Part shown: positions 53,126 through 60,649 of the stretch, one piece after another
How the letters are laid out: every line of letters begins with the position of its first letter
Position numbering within the stretch: the first letter of the stretch is position 1
Assembly: GCF_014656295.1 (NCBI RefSeq)
Contig: NZ_BNCD01000020.1
Location: 82,123-146,122 of the forward strand
Length of the DNA stretch: 64,000 nt
DNA from: Streptomyces sulfonofaciens
GTDB lineage: Bacteria; Actinomycetota; Actinomycetes; Streptomycetales; Streptomycetaceae
Direction: 5' to 3'
The notes under the pieces: generated by a model
Seen by the model: only the letters and a program-made list of their open reading frames with translations
What the model was told of the DNA's origin: nothing
Database searches by the model: none
Translations under genes and position numbers: made by a program

Positions 53126-53845
53126 GTGAGGGACACGGAAGCAGGAGACTCAGAAGACCCGGGCGGCCCGGGAGGTCCGGGAGACCCGGGAGATCCAGGC
53201 GCCCCGGACGACCCGGACGACCCGGGAGACGACGCCGCCCTGCGGCGCAGGCTGCGGGCCGGGGACCGCGCGGCGTTCGCGGACCTGTACGAGCGGTACG
53301 CGCGGGCCGTCTACAACCACGGGCTGCGGCTGACCGGCGACTGGTCGACCGCCGAGGAGGTCATGTCCGAGACCTTCCTCGCGGCCTGGAGCACCCGCGA
53401 GCGCCTGGAGCCGGACGGCGGCTCCGTCAGACCGTGGCTGCTGGGCATCGCGACGCACAAGGCGCACAACGCCAACCGGAGCCTGCGCCGCAGGATCGCG
53501 TTCCTGGCCCACCGTCAGGGGCCTGACCCGGTCGCCGACTTCGCGGACGAGACGGCCGGGCGGATCGACGACGCACGGCGGCTGGCGGCGGTGCACGCGG
53601 CGCTCGGCCGGCTGCGGCGCCAGGAACGGGAGGTGCTCGTGCTGTGCGTGTGGTCGGGGCTGGACTACCAGCAGACCGCGCAGGCGCTCGGCGTGCCGGT
53701 CGGTACGGTGCGCTCGCGGCTGTCCCGGGCCCGCGCCCGGCTCGGCAGGCTGGCCGGTCAGCGGACGGAACCGCGGGAAGGCCGCGGAGAGGTAGGAAGT
53801 GAGGCCGCGTTCGCGGCCCTGCCCCTTCGGGAGGCAACCCCATGA
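53126..53845 (+). CDS. ECF-type sigma-70 family RNA polymerase sigma factor
   Basis: A 239-residue sigma factor. Region 2 is RAAFADLYERYARAVYNHGL with WSTAEEVMSETFLAAW; region 4 is LRRQEREVLVLCVWSGLDYQ with LGVPVGTVRSRLSRARARL. The first 35 residues are Pro/Gly/Asp repeats (GGPGDPGDPGAPDDPDDPGD). GTG at 53126 follows GGAGAGG. It overlaps the next gene by ATGA (4 nt); the downstream membrane protein is the likely partner or anti-sigma factor. Regulon unknown. Confidence 0.9.
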   Translation: MRDTEAGDSEDPGGPGGPGDPGDPGAPDDPDDPGDDAALRRRLRAGDRAAFADLYERYARAVYNHGLRLTGDWSTAEEVMSETFLAAWSTRERLEPDGGSVRPWLLGIATHKAHNANRSLRRRIAFLAHRQGPDPVADFADETAGRIDDARRLAAVHAALGRLRRQEREVLVLCVWSGLDYQQTAQALGVPVGTVRSRLSRARARLGRLAGQRTEPREGRGEVGSEAAFAALPLREATP

Positions 53846-54987
53846 ACGACGTCGAGCGTCCGGCCCGGACCGCGGCCCGGCAGGACGGGCCCGAGCGGGC
53901 CGCGGCCGGGGAAGTGGCCCGGCTGCTGCCGGCACCGGCGGAGTGGGAGCTTCCGCCGGGGCGCCACCTCCACCACAAGGAACGCCTGATGCGACGCATC
54001 GATCACGACCTGAACCCGGACCCGGACCCGGGAACCGTACCGGCGGGCCTGCCCCGGGGCCGCCGACTGCTGCGGCCCGCCGTGCTGCTGCCCGCCGCCT
54101 CGCTGGTGGTCGCGGGCGTGCTGGCCACGACGCTCGCCGTGGACGGCGGGCGGGGCGACGGCGGTCCCGCCGTGTCCGGCCCGGCGACCGGAACCGGAAC
54201 CGGGGCGGGCACCGGCGCCACGCACGAGGCCGCCGTCACGCTCGACCGGATCGCCGCGGCGTCCATGCGGACGGACGCCTCGCCGGTCAGGGACGGCCAG
54301 TTCGTGTACGTGCGCAGCCTGGTGCGGTCGAACGAGGGCACGTTCGAGGGGCCGGTGAAGCTCGGGCCGCCGCACAAGCGCGAGGCGTGGATGTCGCAGG
54401 ACCCGGCCGCGGTCACCGACCTCGGCTGGATCCGCGAGACGGGCAAGGGCGTGCCGATGTCCGGCGAGGACCTGCCCATCGAGACGGCGGGCGCGGACGG
54501 CACGGACGAGACCGGCGCGATCGGGCCCGGCATCCGGCGGCCCACGTACAAGTGGCTGGCCACGCTGCCCACCGACCCCGGGGTGCTGCTCACACTGCTC
54601 TACAAGGAGACCGGTACGGCCGACGCCCGGGAGTCGAAGAACCAGGCGGTCTTCCACGAGGTCGGTGACCTGCTCGGCGAGACGATCATGCCGCCGCGGA
54701 CGGCCGCCGCGCTGTACAGGGCGGCGGCGAGGATCCCGGGCGTGCGGGAGGTCCCGGACGCGGTGGACGCGGCGGGGCGGCACGGCATCGGGATCACCCG
54801 CGAGGACCCGGACGCCCTGACCCGCGACGAATGGATCTTCGACGCGCACAGCCTCGCGTACCTGGGCTCGCGCTCCTACATCACCGCGGACAAGAAGCCC
54901 GGCAGGCCGACGGTGCTCTACGGCAGCAACGCGGTCCTTCAGCGGGCGGTCGTGGACCAGCACGGGATGCTGCCGGGCGACGACTGA
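53842..54987 (+). CDS. CU044_5270-family membrane protein, probable anti-sigma partner
   Basis: A 381-residue protein with a cytoplasmic N-terminus of about 70 residues (ARLLPAPAEWELPPGRHLHH, MRRIDHDLNPD). One membrane helix follows (RPAVLLPAASLVVAGVLATT). A large extracytoplasmic domain contains LDRIAAASM, QFVYVRSLVR, PTDPGVLLTLLYKE and AALYRAAARIPGVREV. This organisation is typical of actinobacterial CU044_5270 proteins, nearly always encoded after an ECF sigma gene. Start overlaps the sigma stop (ATGA), so the two are translationally coupled. Confidence 0.88.
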   Translation: MNDVERPARTAARQDGPERAAAGEVARLLPAPAEWELPPGRHLHHKERLMRRIDHDLNPDPDPGTVPAGLPRGRRLLRPAVLLPAASLVVAGVLATTLAVDGGRGDGGPAVSGPATGTGTGAGTGATHEAAVTLDRIAAASMRTDASPVRDGQFVYVRSLVRSNEGTFEGPVKLGPPHKREAWMSQDPAAVTDLGWIRETGKGVPMSGEDLPIETAGADGTDETGAIGPGIRRPTYKWLATLPTDPGVLLTLLYKETGTADARESKNQAVFHEVGDLLGETIMPPRTAAALYRAAARIPGVREVPDAVDAAGRHGIGITREDPDALTRDEWIFDAHSLAYLGSRSYITADKKPGRPTVLYGSNAVLQRAVVDQHGMLPGDD

Positions 54988-55211
54988 GGGCGCGCGGCCC
55001 GCGCCCGCCCCTCGCCGGGGGCGGGGCGGGCCGCCCGTGCAGGCGGAGGAGCAGGCAGAGGGGCAGGCGGGCGGTCCGGGCTCCCGCGGTGGTGACATCA
55101 TCACGTGCGCACCGGGCGGCGTCCTCGCGAACGCACCGGAGCGACCGCCTTGCGCGCGGGCGCGGTCCTGGCCGCGTGCGCGCCCGTGCCCGTCCACCGA
55201 AGGGAACCACG

Positions 55212-55616
55212 TTGTCCGTGCCGCTGCCCGGCGGGCTGCTCGACCTGCTCCGCCGCCCCAGCCCCTGCTTCCTGGCCACCGTCATGCCCGACGGCTCGCC
55301 CCAGCTCACCCAGACCTGGGTGACCACCGACGGCGAGCACGTCCTGATCAACACCGTCGAGGGGCACGTGAAGGCCAGGAACGTGGCCCTCGACCCGCGC
55401 GTCGCGGTGAACGTCGCCGACCCGGACGACACCTCGCGCTACTACGCGGTGCGCGGCCGTGTGATCGCCGCGACCACCGACGGCGCGGCCGAGAGCATCG
55501 ACGAGATCTCCCAGAAGTACCTGGGCCGCCCCTACCCGAACTTCAGCGGCCGTCCGGAGACCCGTCTCCTGCTGACCATCGCCGTCGACTCGGTCGCCCA
55601 CACGCCCGACCGGTGA
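55212..55616 (+). CDS. PPOX-class (pyridoxamine-phosphate-oxidase-like) F420/flavin-binding protein
   Basis: A 134-residue split-barrel protein. LLRRPSPCFLATVMPDGSPQ, VLINTVEGHVKARNVALDPR and VAVNVADPDDTSRYYAVRGR are hallmarks of actinobacterial F420-dependent PPOX enzymes. Likely a small homodimeric oxidoreductase using F420 or FMN. The start is uncertain: TTG at 55212 after AGGGAACC fits the family's N-terminus; GTG at 55218 also works. Convergent with the TetR gene, 11 nt between stops. Confidence 0.88.
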   Translation: MSVPLPGGLLDLLRRPSPCFLATVMPDGSPQLTQTWVTTDGEHVLINTVEGHVKARNVALDPRVAVNVADPDDTSRYYAVRGRVIAATTDGAAESIDEISQKYLGRPYPNFSGRPETRLLLTIAVDSVAHTPDR

Positions 55617-55627
55617 CGACCGTCCCG

Positions 55628-56236
55628 CTAGTACCCGCGCCGCTCCTGCTCGACGAGGGCGCGGGCGGTGCGGGCGGCGCGCTCCTCGGCGTCCGCGAGG
55701 GTGTCGCGGCCGGGCGGGAGCATGCCCTGCTGGAGGAAGAGCGCGAGGCCGTGCGCGGCGGCGGCGATCCGCACCAGCAGGTCCAGGGCCGCGGCCTCAC
55801 CGGGAGCGATCCGGCCCGCGACGGGCACCAGGGTGTCGAACAGCTCGGTGCCGGCCTCGTGCAGCTCGGGATGGCGGTCCTTGTCCAGGCCCGCCAGGAA
55901 GGTGATGTCGAAGAGCGCGCGCTCCTCGGCGGCGAACCGCACGTAGGCCGCGGCGAACGCGGCCAGTTGACCCGCGGGGTCCTCGGTGGCCGCGACCGCG
56001 GCGCCGAAGCGCCGCTGCTGCTCGCGGTAGCCCTTGATCGCGAGCGAGGCGAGCAGCGCCTCCCGGTCGGCGAAGTGCTTGTACGGCGCCGACACGCTCA
56101 CGCCCGCCCGGCGGCATGCCTCGGCGAGCGTGAACCCGTGCGGCCCGCGCTCGGCGACGAGGGAGAGGGCGGCCCGTTCCAGGGCGTTGCGCAGGTCTCC
56201 GTGGTGCTGGCCGGTGGAACGGCGGGTGGCGGTCAC
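55628..56236 (-). CDS. TetR-family transcriptional regulator
   Basis: A 202-residue regulator. The DNA-binding domain is RNALERAALSLVAERGPHGF with ACRRAGVSVSAPYKHFADRE. The ligand domain is RFAAEERALFDITFLAG with DLLVRIAAAAHGLALFLQQG, as in WHG-domain TetR proteins. GTG at 56236 is the start; the upstream dyad at 56245-56282 is its probable operator. Likely controls itself and perhaps the convergent PPOX gene or the VOC gene on the other side. Confidence 0.9.
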   Translation of the reverse strand: MTATRRSTGQHHGDLRNALERAALSLVAERGPHGFTLAEACRRAGVSVSAPYKHFADREALLASLAIKGYREQQRRFGAAVAATEDPAGQLAAFAAAYVRFAAEERALFDITFLAGLDKDRHPELHEAGTELFDTLVPVAGRIAPGEAAALDLLVRIAAAAHGLALFLQQGMLPPGRDTLADAEERAARTARALVEQERRGY

Positions 56237-56244
56237 ACCGTTCA

Positions 56245-56282
56245 GGTTAACATCGCTCACCGTAAGGTAAATGGCATTAACC
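56245..56282. promoter_or_regulatory. Nested dyad, probable TetR operator
   Basis: GGTTAA (56245-56250) and TTAACC (56277-56282) flank TCACCGTAAGGTAA (56257-56270), itself an imperfect dyad (10 of 14 positions symmetric). Both share the same centre at 56263.5. It lies directly upstream of the TetR start and in the promoter zone between two divergent genes. Confidence 0.7.
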
Positions 56283-56385
56283 ACAGGAGGGGACGCGGCT
56301 CGGGCGCGCTCAGGCCGAGCCCTTCCGCCGGACGCTCCTGCGTGCCCTGCGCCATGCGGATGTGGCGAGGGGGTAGGAGTGCTCC

Positions 56386-56781
56386 ATGACTGAGTCCACC
56401 CCGGTTCCGGTACCGAAGGTGCGCGTGCGCACCACAGTGATCGACTGTCCTTCGCCGCATGCTCTGGCCCACTTCTATCAGCGGCTGCTGGGTGGGCGCA
56501 TCGCCGAGCAGAGTGAGCGGTGGGTGGAACTGCATATGGACGGAGTCCCGCACCTGTCGTTCCAACTGGCCAAGGGGTACGAGCCTCCGCGGTGGCCGGA
56601 CGCCTCTCGGTCACAGCAACTGCACCTGGACTTCGACGTGGACGACATCGAGCAGGCCCAGGCGCATGCGCTGGCGCTTGGCGCGGTGCCGCTGGATCTG
56701 GATGACGACGGGGGTGCCCGCCGGTTCCGGGTGTACGCGGATCCGGCCGGGCACCCCTTCTGCCTCATCAGCCCCGCGTGA
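56386..56781 (+). CDS. VOC-superfamily protein
   Basis: A 131-residue protein. It starts VRVRTTVIDCPSPHALAHFY (Cys then first helix), then GGRIAEQSERWVELHMDGVP and QLHLDFDVDDIEQAQAHAL with the metal-binding type His, and ends FRVYADPAGHPFCLI. This last motif is typical of actinobacterial glyoxalase-like proteins (DUF4352/Glyoxalase_6). ATG at 56386 follows GGGGGTAGGAG. Divergent from the TetR gene across the operator. Confidence 0.88.
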   Translation: MTESTPVPVPKVRVRTTVIDCPSPHALAHFYQRLLGGRIAEQSERWVELHMDGVPHLSFQLAKGYEPPRWPDASRSQQLHLDFDVDDIEQAQAHALALGAVPLDLDDDGGARRFRVYADPAGHPFCLISPA

Positions 56782-56846
56782 TCCCGCGGCCCACGGAACG
56801 GGTCGGCCCGGGCGAGTGCACCGGGCTTCGCGCCCGGTGGGGCACA

Positions 56847-57111
56847 GCGCCGCGGCGAAGTCGTTGACCGCGAAGAGGGCCGAGGGGCGGCGGGCGGCCG
56901 TCAGCAGGCGTGCCGCGGCCCGGTGGCCGCTGAGGGTGTCGAAGGCCAAGTGCACGACGCGCTCCGCGGGGACGGCCGGGCCCGCCTCGCGGTAGCGGTC
57001 GGCGAAACCGCTCGTGCGGTCGGCGCCGGTGCTCGCGTGCGGCTCGCCCGCGATCACGGCGACCTCCTCGTGCCCCGGCGCGAGCAGGTGGTCAGCGACC
57101 AGCGGCCGGCA
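56847..57111 (-). pseudogene. Fragment of a LacI-family regulator (sugar-binding domain)
   Basis: A minus-strand frame reads LVADHLLAPGHEEVAVIAGE, DRTSGFADRYREAGPAVPAE and ARRPSALFAVNDFAAAL. This is a contiguous part of the periplasmic-binding-protein-like domain of a LacI/GalR repressor. The DNA-binding N-terminus and the end of the domain are missing on both sides. Decayed; the flanking gap 56782-57275 holds no other gene. Confidence 0.8.
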
Positions 57112-57275
57112 ACGTCGTCTCGACGACGGTGTGCACGGCGGCGTTCGTGCCGTTGCCCGGGCTGCTCCCCGGATTTCCCGGGTTCCCGGGTTCCCGCCGG
57201 CATGAGGCGCCCGCGCGGGAGGCAGGAACGCCGTGGACCTGCGGGGCACGGCACGAGGGTGCGGACGGGAGCGGT

Positions 57276-58961
57276 ATGGACCACGAGGTGGAGACGACGG
57301 CGCGGGACGACCGGCGGCGGGAGGCCGGGAGGCGGGAGGCCGGGAGGCGGGAGGCCGGGCGACGGGGGGTGGACCCGGGGTTCTTCGCCGCGCCGGGGCA
57401 CACCGTGGCCGGGCTCGCGGCACTGCTGCGCGCGGGCGGCCTGACGGCGGCGGACCTCACCGAACGGTCCCTGGAGGCGATCGCCCGGCTCGACGGCCGG
57501 CTCGGCGCGTTCGTCACCGTGGACGCCGAGGGCGCTCGGCGCGCGGCACGGCAGGCGGACGCCGAGTTGGCCGCCGGGCGGGACCGGGGCCCGCTGCACG
57601 GCGTCCCGGTCGCCGTGAAGGACGTCATCGACGTCGCGGGGCTGCCCGTCACGATGGGCTCCGCGCACTTCGCCGGGCACGTGGCCGACACGGACGCGGA
57701 GTGCGTACGGCGGCTGCGGGCGGCGGGCGCGGTCGTCGTCGGCAAGACCACCACGCACGAGTTCGCCTACGGCCCGACCGGGGACCGCACCGCGAACGGG
57801 CCCTCGCGCAACCCCGTGGACCCAACGAGGATGTCCGGTGGGTCCAGCGGCGGCAGCGCGGTCGCCGTCGCGGCGGGCATGGTGCCGCTCGCGCTCGGCA
57901 CCGACACCGGCGGCTCGGTGCGGATCCCTGCGGCGCTGTGCGGGGTGAGCGGCTTCAAGCCCGCCTACGGCACGGTGCCCACCGACGGGGTGTTCCCGCT
58001 GGCCGCCTCGCTCGACCACGTCGGCGTACTGGCCAGGACACCGGAGGACTGCCGGCTCGGGTACGAGGCACTGGCGGGCGCCCGGGGGCCGGGGCCCGGC
58101 ACGCGGAGCGCGGGGGCCGGGGCGCGGGGCGCGGGGGCCGGTACGGGCACCGGTGGCGACACCGCGGACGGCACGGCGGGTGCCGTGCGGGACGAACCGC
58201 GGGGCATACGGGTCGGGTGGCTCGCGCCCGGGGACTTCGGCGCCGTGGATCCGGGGGTCGCGCGCCTGGCCCGGGCCGCGCTCGGCACGGCGGCGGCCCT
58301 GGCCGGGGTTTCGCCCGAGCTCTCGTTCGGGGCGTCCTTCGGGGCTTCGTCCGAGCCTTCGTCCGATGCTTCCTTCGGGGTTTCGCCCGGGGTTTCGCCC
58401 GATGCCTCGTCCGCCTCACGGGTCTCGTCGGACGCCTCCCTCTGCGAGGTGTCCGTCGAGGAGGCCGCGTTCCCCGAGGCGCCGGACGCGCTCGCCGCGT
58501 TCTCCGCGCTCCAGGACAGCGAGGCGTACGCCGTGCACGCCGACCGGGTGCGCGAGCGGCCCGAGCTGTTCGGGGCCGAGGTGCTCGACCGGCTACGCAC
58601 GGCGGCACGCACGCCCGGCTGGCGCTACGTCAGGGCGCTGGCTGACCGGGAGCGCCTCGCGGGTGCCGCGGCCCTGCTGTTCGACCGGTTCGACCTGCTG
58701 GCCCTGCCCACCACCGCGTTGACCGCCCCCGAACTCGGCGCCCGCACGGCCGTGGTGGCCGGCGCGGACGTCGCCCTGCGCCCGGCGCTGCTCGCCCTGA
58801 CCAGCACCTGGAACCTCCTCGGCCTGCCCGCGCTGACCGTGCCGGCCGGCACCGCGGGCGGTCTGCCCGTGGGCCTCCAGCTCGTTGGCCGCCCCGGGCA
58901 CGAGCACCTGCTCTTCGCCGTCGCCGGTGCGGTGGTCCGCGCCGCGCCCGGCCGGCCGTGA
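57276..58961 (+). CDS. Amidase (amidase signature family)
   Basis: A 561-residue amidase. The catalytic Lys is Lys115 in PVAVKDVIDVAGLP, the cis-Ser is in MSGGSSGGSAVAVAAG (about Ser190), and the nucleophile is Ser214 in GTDTGGSVRIPA. Substrate pocket segments include GVSGFKPAYGTVPTDGVFPL. Two low-complexity parts are unusual: an N-terminal REAG repeat (residues 15-30), and a central Gly/Ser/Ala/Phe-rich insert (about 275-390). ATG at 57276 follows GACGGGAGC. The family hydrolyses amides in many pathways; substrate unknown. Confidence 0.92.
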   Translation: MDHEVETTARDDRRREAGRREAGRREAGRRGVDPGFFAAPGHTVAGLAALLRAGGLTAADLTERSLEAIARLDGRLGAFVTVDAEGARRAARQADAELAAGRDRGPLHGVPVAVKDVIDVAGLPVTMGSAHFAGHVADTDAECVRRLRAAGAVVVGKTTTHEFAYGPTGDRTANGPSRNPVDPTRMSGGSSGGSAVAVAAGMVPLALGTDTGGSVRIPAALCGVSGFKPAYGTVPTDGVFPLAASLDHVGVLARTPEDCRLGYEALAGARGPGPGTRSAGAGARGAGAGTGTGGDTADGTAGAVRDEPRGIRVGWLAPGDFGAVDPGVARLARAALGTAAALAGVSPELSFGASFGASSEPSSDASFGVSPGVSPDASSASRVSSDASLCEVSVEEAAFPEAPDALAAFSALQDSEAYAVHADRVRERPELFGAEVLDRLRTAARTPGWRYVRALADRERLAGAAALLFDRFDLLALPTTALTAPELGARTAVVAGADVALRPALLALTSTWNLLGLPALTVPAGTAGGLPVGLQLVGRPGHEHLLFAVAGAVVRAAPGRP

Positions 58962-59015
58962 GCACGGCGCACGGCACCACGAGCATCCGCCCCGCCGCGG
59001 GCGCGGCAAGGCCCG

Positions 59016-60281
59016 TCAGAACACATCGGGGCACCAGGGTGCGCGCCCGGTGCGGAAGAGGGCGTCCGCGGTGGCGGCCGCGTGCGGGTCGTGGACGGTG
59101 ATCCGGCCCAGTGCGGCGAGCCGGGCGGCGGACTCCTCGCCGAGCCAGAGCGCGGCCAGCTCCGCCGCGCCCAGCGTGAGCGCGGGCGACCGCGTGGTGG
59201 CGACACACCTCGCGCCGTCCGGCGCGGCGTCCAGCAGGTAGCGTCCCGCGGCCGGGCCGCGGCGGCCGCCGTACTCGTCGGCGATCTCCAGGACGAGGCT
59301 GCCCGGTACGGCGTACGTACGGCTCTCCAGGGCGCGGACGACGTCCAGGACGCGCACCCACAGCCAGTCCGCGCGGGTGACCGGGCGGGCCGCGCGGGGG
59401 TTGGGCAGCAGCAGCGGGAGCAGGTCGTCGGTGGCGCGGTGGCCGGTGCGGACGGTGGTGACGAAGTCGACCGAGCAGAGGTAGTGCCACAGGGCGCGCT
59501 CGGCGGCCGGGGTCACGGCGATCAGATCGTCGACGGTGGCGGTGTTCATGGGGAGCTTGGCGTCGCCCCAGGTGTCGTCGGCACGGTAGGTGAGCAGGCC
59601 CTCGACGGTGCCGTCCGCCGCCCGGTACAGCACGTGGAACGGCTCGGTCCAGGACGGGTCGAGCGCGGGGCCCACCTGCCCGGTGGCGAGCTGCCACCAG
59701 CGGTCGTCGCGGTCGACGGCGCCGTGCCCGCGGGCCCGGAACCGCTCGTGCAGCTCCGGGCCCGCCTTGCGGACCGCGGCGCCGTCGACGAGGTCGATCC
59801 GGCCGCCGTCGTCCGGGCCCGACCAGCGCGGGTCGAGGCCGGTGCGGGGCACGTCGATCTCCCAGTCCGCCACGGCCGCGGCGGGTCCGAAGCCGAACCG
59901 GCCGTAGATCGGGTACTCCGAGGCGATCAGGGTGGCGACGACGTCGCCGCGCTCGCGGGCCTCGGCCAGGTCCGCGGTCATCATGGCGCTCAGCAGGCCG
60001 CGGCGGCGGTGGGTGGGCGAGACGGTGACGTTCGAGATCGCGTCGGCCGGTACGGCGGCGCCGCCCACCGCCGTGAGCTGCTGCGGGAAGGAACGGAACG
60101 TCGCCACACAGCGGTCGGCGTCGAAGGCGCCGCGGGTGCGGGAGTAGTCGAACGTGGCGGCACGGTGCGCCACGGCGGCCGGAGTGGGGGTGGGCGGGCG
60201 CAGGAAACCGGTGTACAGGGCCCGTATCCAGTCGGCCAGCTCGGGTTCTGTGAGGGTGCGGATCTCTGGTGCGGCAGGCAT
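59016..60281 (-). CDS. Eis-type GNAT acetyltransferase
   Basis: A 421-residue protein with the three-part layout of Eis enzymes. There is an N-terminal GNAT domain (RTLTEPELADWIRALYTGFL, SNVTVSPTHRRRGLLSAMM, YPIYGRFGFGPA), a central second GNAT-like domain, and a C-terminal sterol-carrier-like domain ending in a free C-terminus (CPDVF). Eis acetylates amines on aminoglycosides and proteins, with the C-terminal carboxylate in catalysis. ATG at 60281 (MPAAPEIRTLTEP) is chosen. Substrate unknown. Confidence 0.92.
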   Translation of the reverse strand: MPAAPEIRTLTEPELADWIRALYTGFLRPPTPTPAAVAHRAATFDYSRTRGAFDADRCVATFRSFPQQLTAVGGAAVPADAISNVTVSPTHRRRGLLSAMMTADLAEARERGDVVATLIASEYPIYGRFGFGPAAAVADWEIDVPRTGLDPRWSGPDDGGRIDLVDGAAVRKAGPELHERFRARGHGAVDRDDRWWQLATGQVGPALDPSWTEPFHVLYRAADGTVEGLLTYRADDTWGDAKLPMNTATVDDLIAVTPAAERALWHYLCSVDFVTTVRTGHRATDDLLPLLLPNPRAARPVTRADWLWVRVLDVVRALESRTYAVPGSLVLEIADEYGGRRGPAAGRYLLDAAPDGARCVATTRSPALTLGAAELAALWLGEESAARLAALGRITVHDPHAAATADALFRTGRAPWCPDVF

Positions 60282-60339
60282 GGGGCCCACGGTAGGCATG
60301 GACCGCGGACGGTGTCGTCCCGGTTTCCGCGGGGCGCAC

Positions 60340-60560
60340 CGGTCCCGTCCCGCCCGGCGGACGGGCGCTTTCCGCCCGGCGGAGGGGCCCCCTTTCCGCC
60401 CGGCGGACGGGCCCCTTTCCGCCCGGCCCTCGCGCCGCTTTCCACCCGGCGGACGGGCCCGGTCCTCGCCCGCGCCCGGGCCGTTCCGCCCTGCTCCGGC
60501 GCCCGGGACCCGTTCCACCCGGTCCCGGGACCCGTTCCACCCGGTCCCGGCGTCCTGGGC
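60340..60560. repeat. GC-rich repeats between the Eis-type and NACHT genes
   Basis: CGCCCGGCGGACGGGCCC-like units of about 24 nt (60345-60470) and GTTCCACCCGGTCCCGG units of 20 nt (60515-60550). They fill most of the 368-nt divergent spacer. Confidence 0.8.
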
Positions 60561-60649
60561 CCGCGCGCCCGGTGCACTGGGCCCGTCCACGCCGCGCGGT
60601 GGGCCCCCGGGCCCTGGCCCGGCCGAACAGGCGTCGTCACCCTGGGTGC

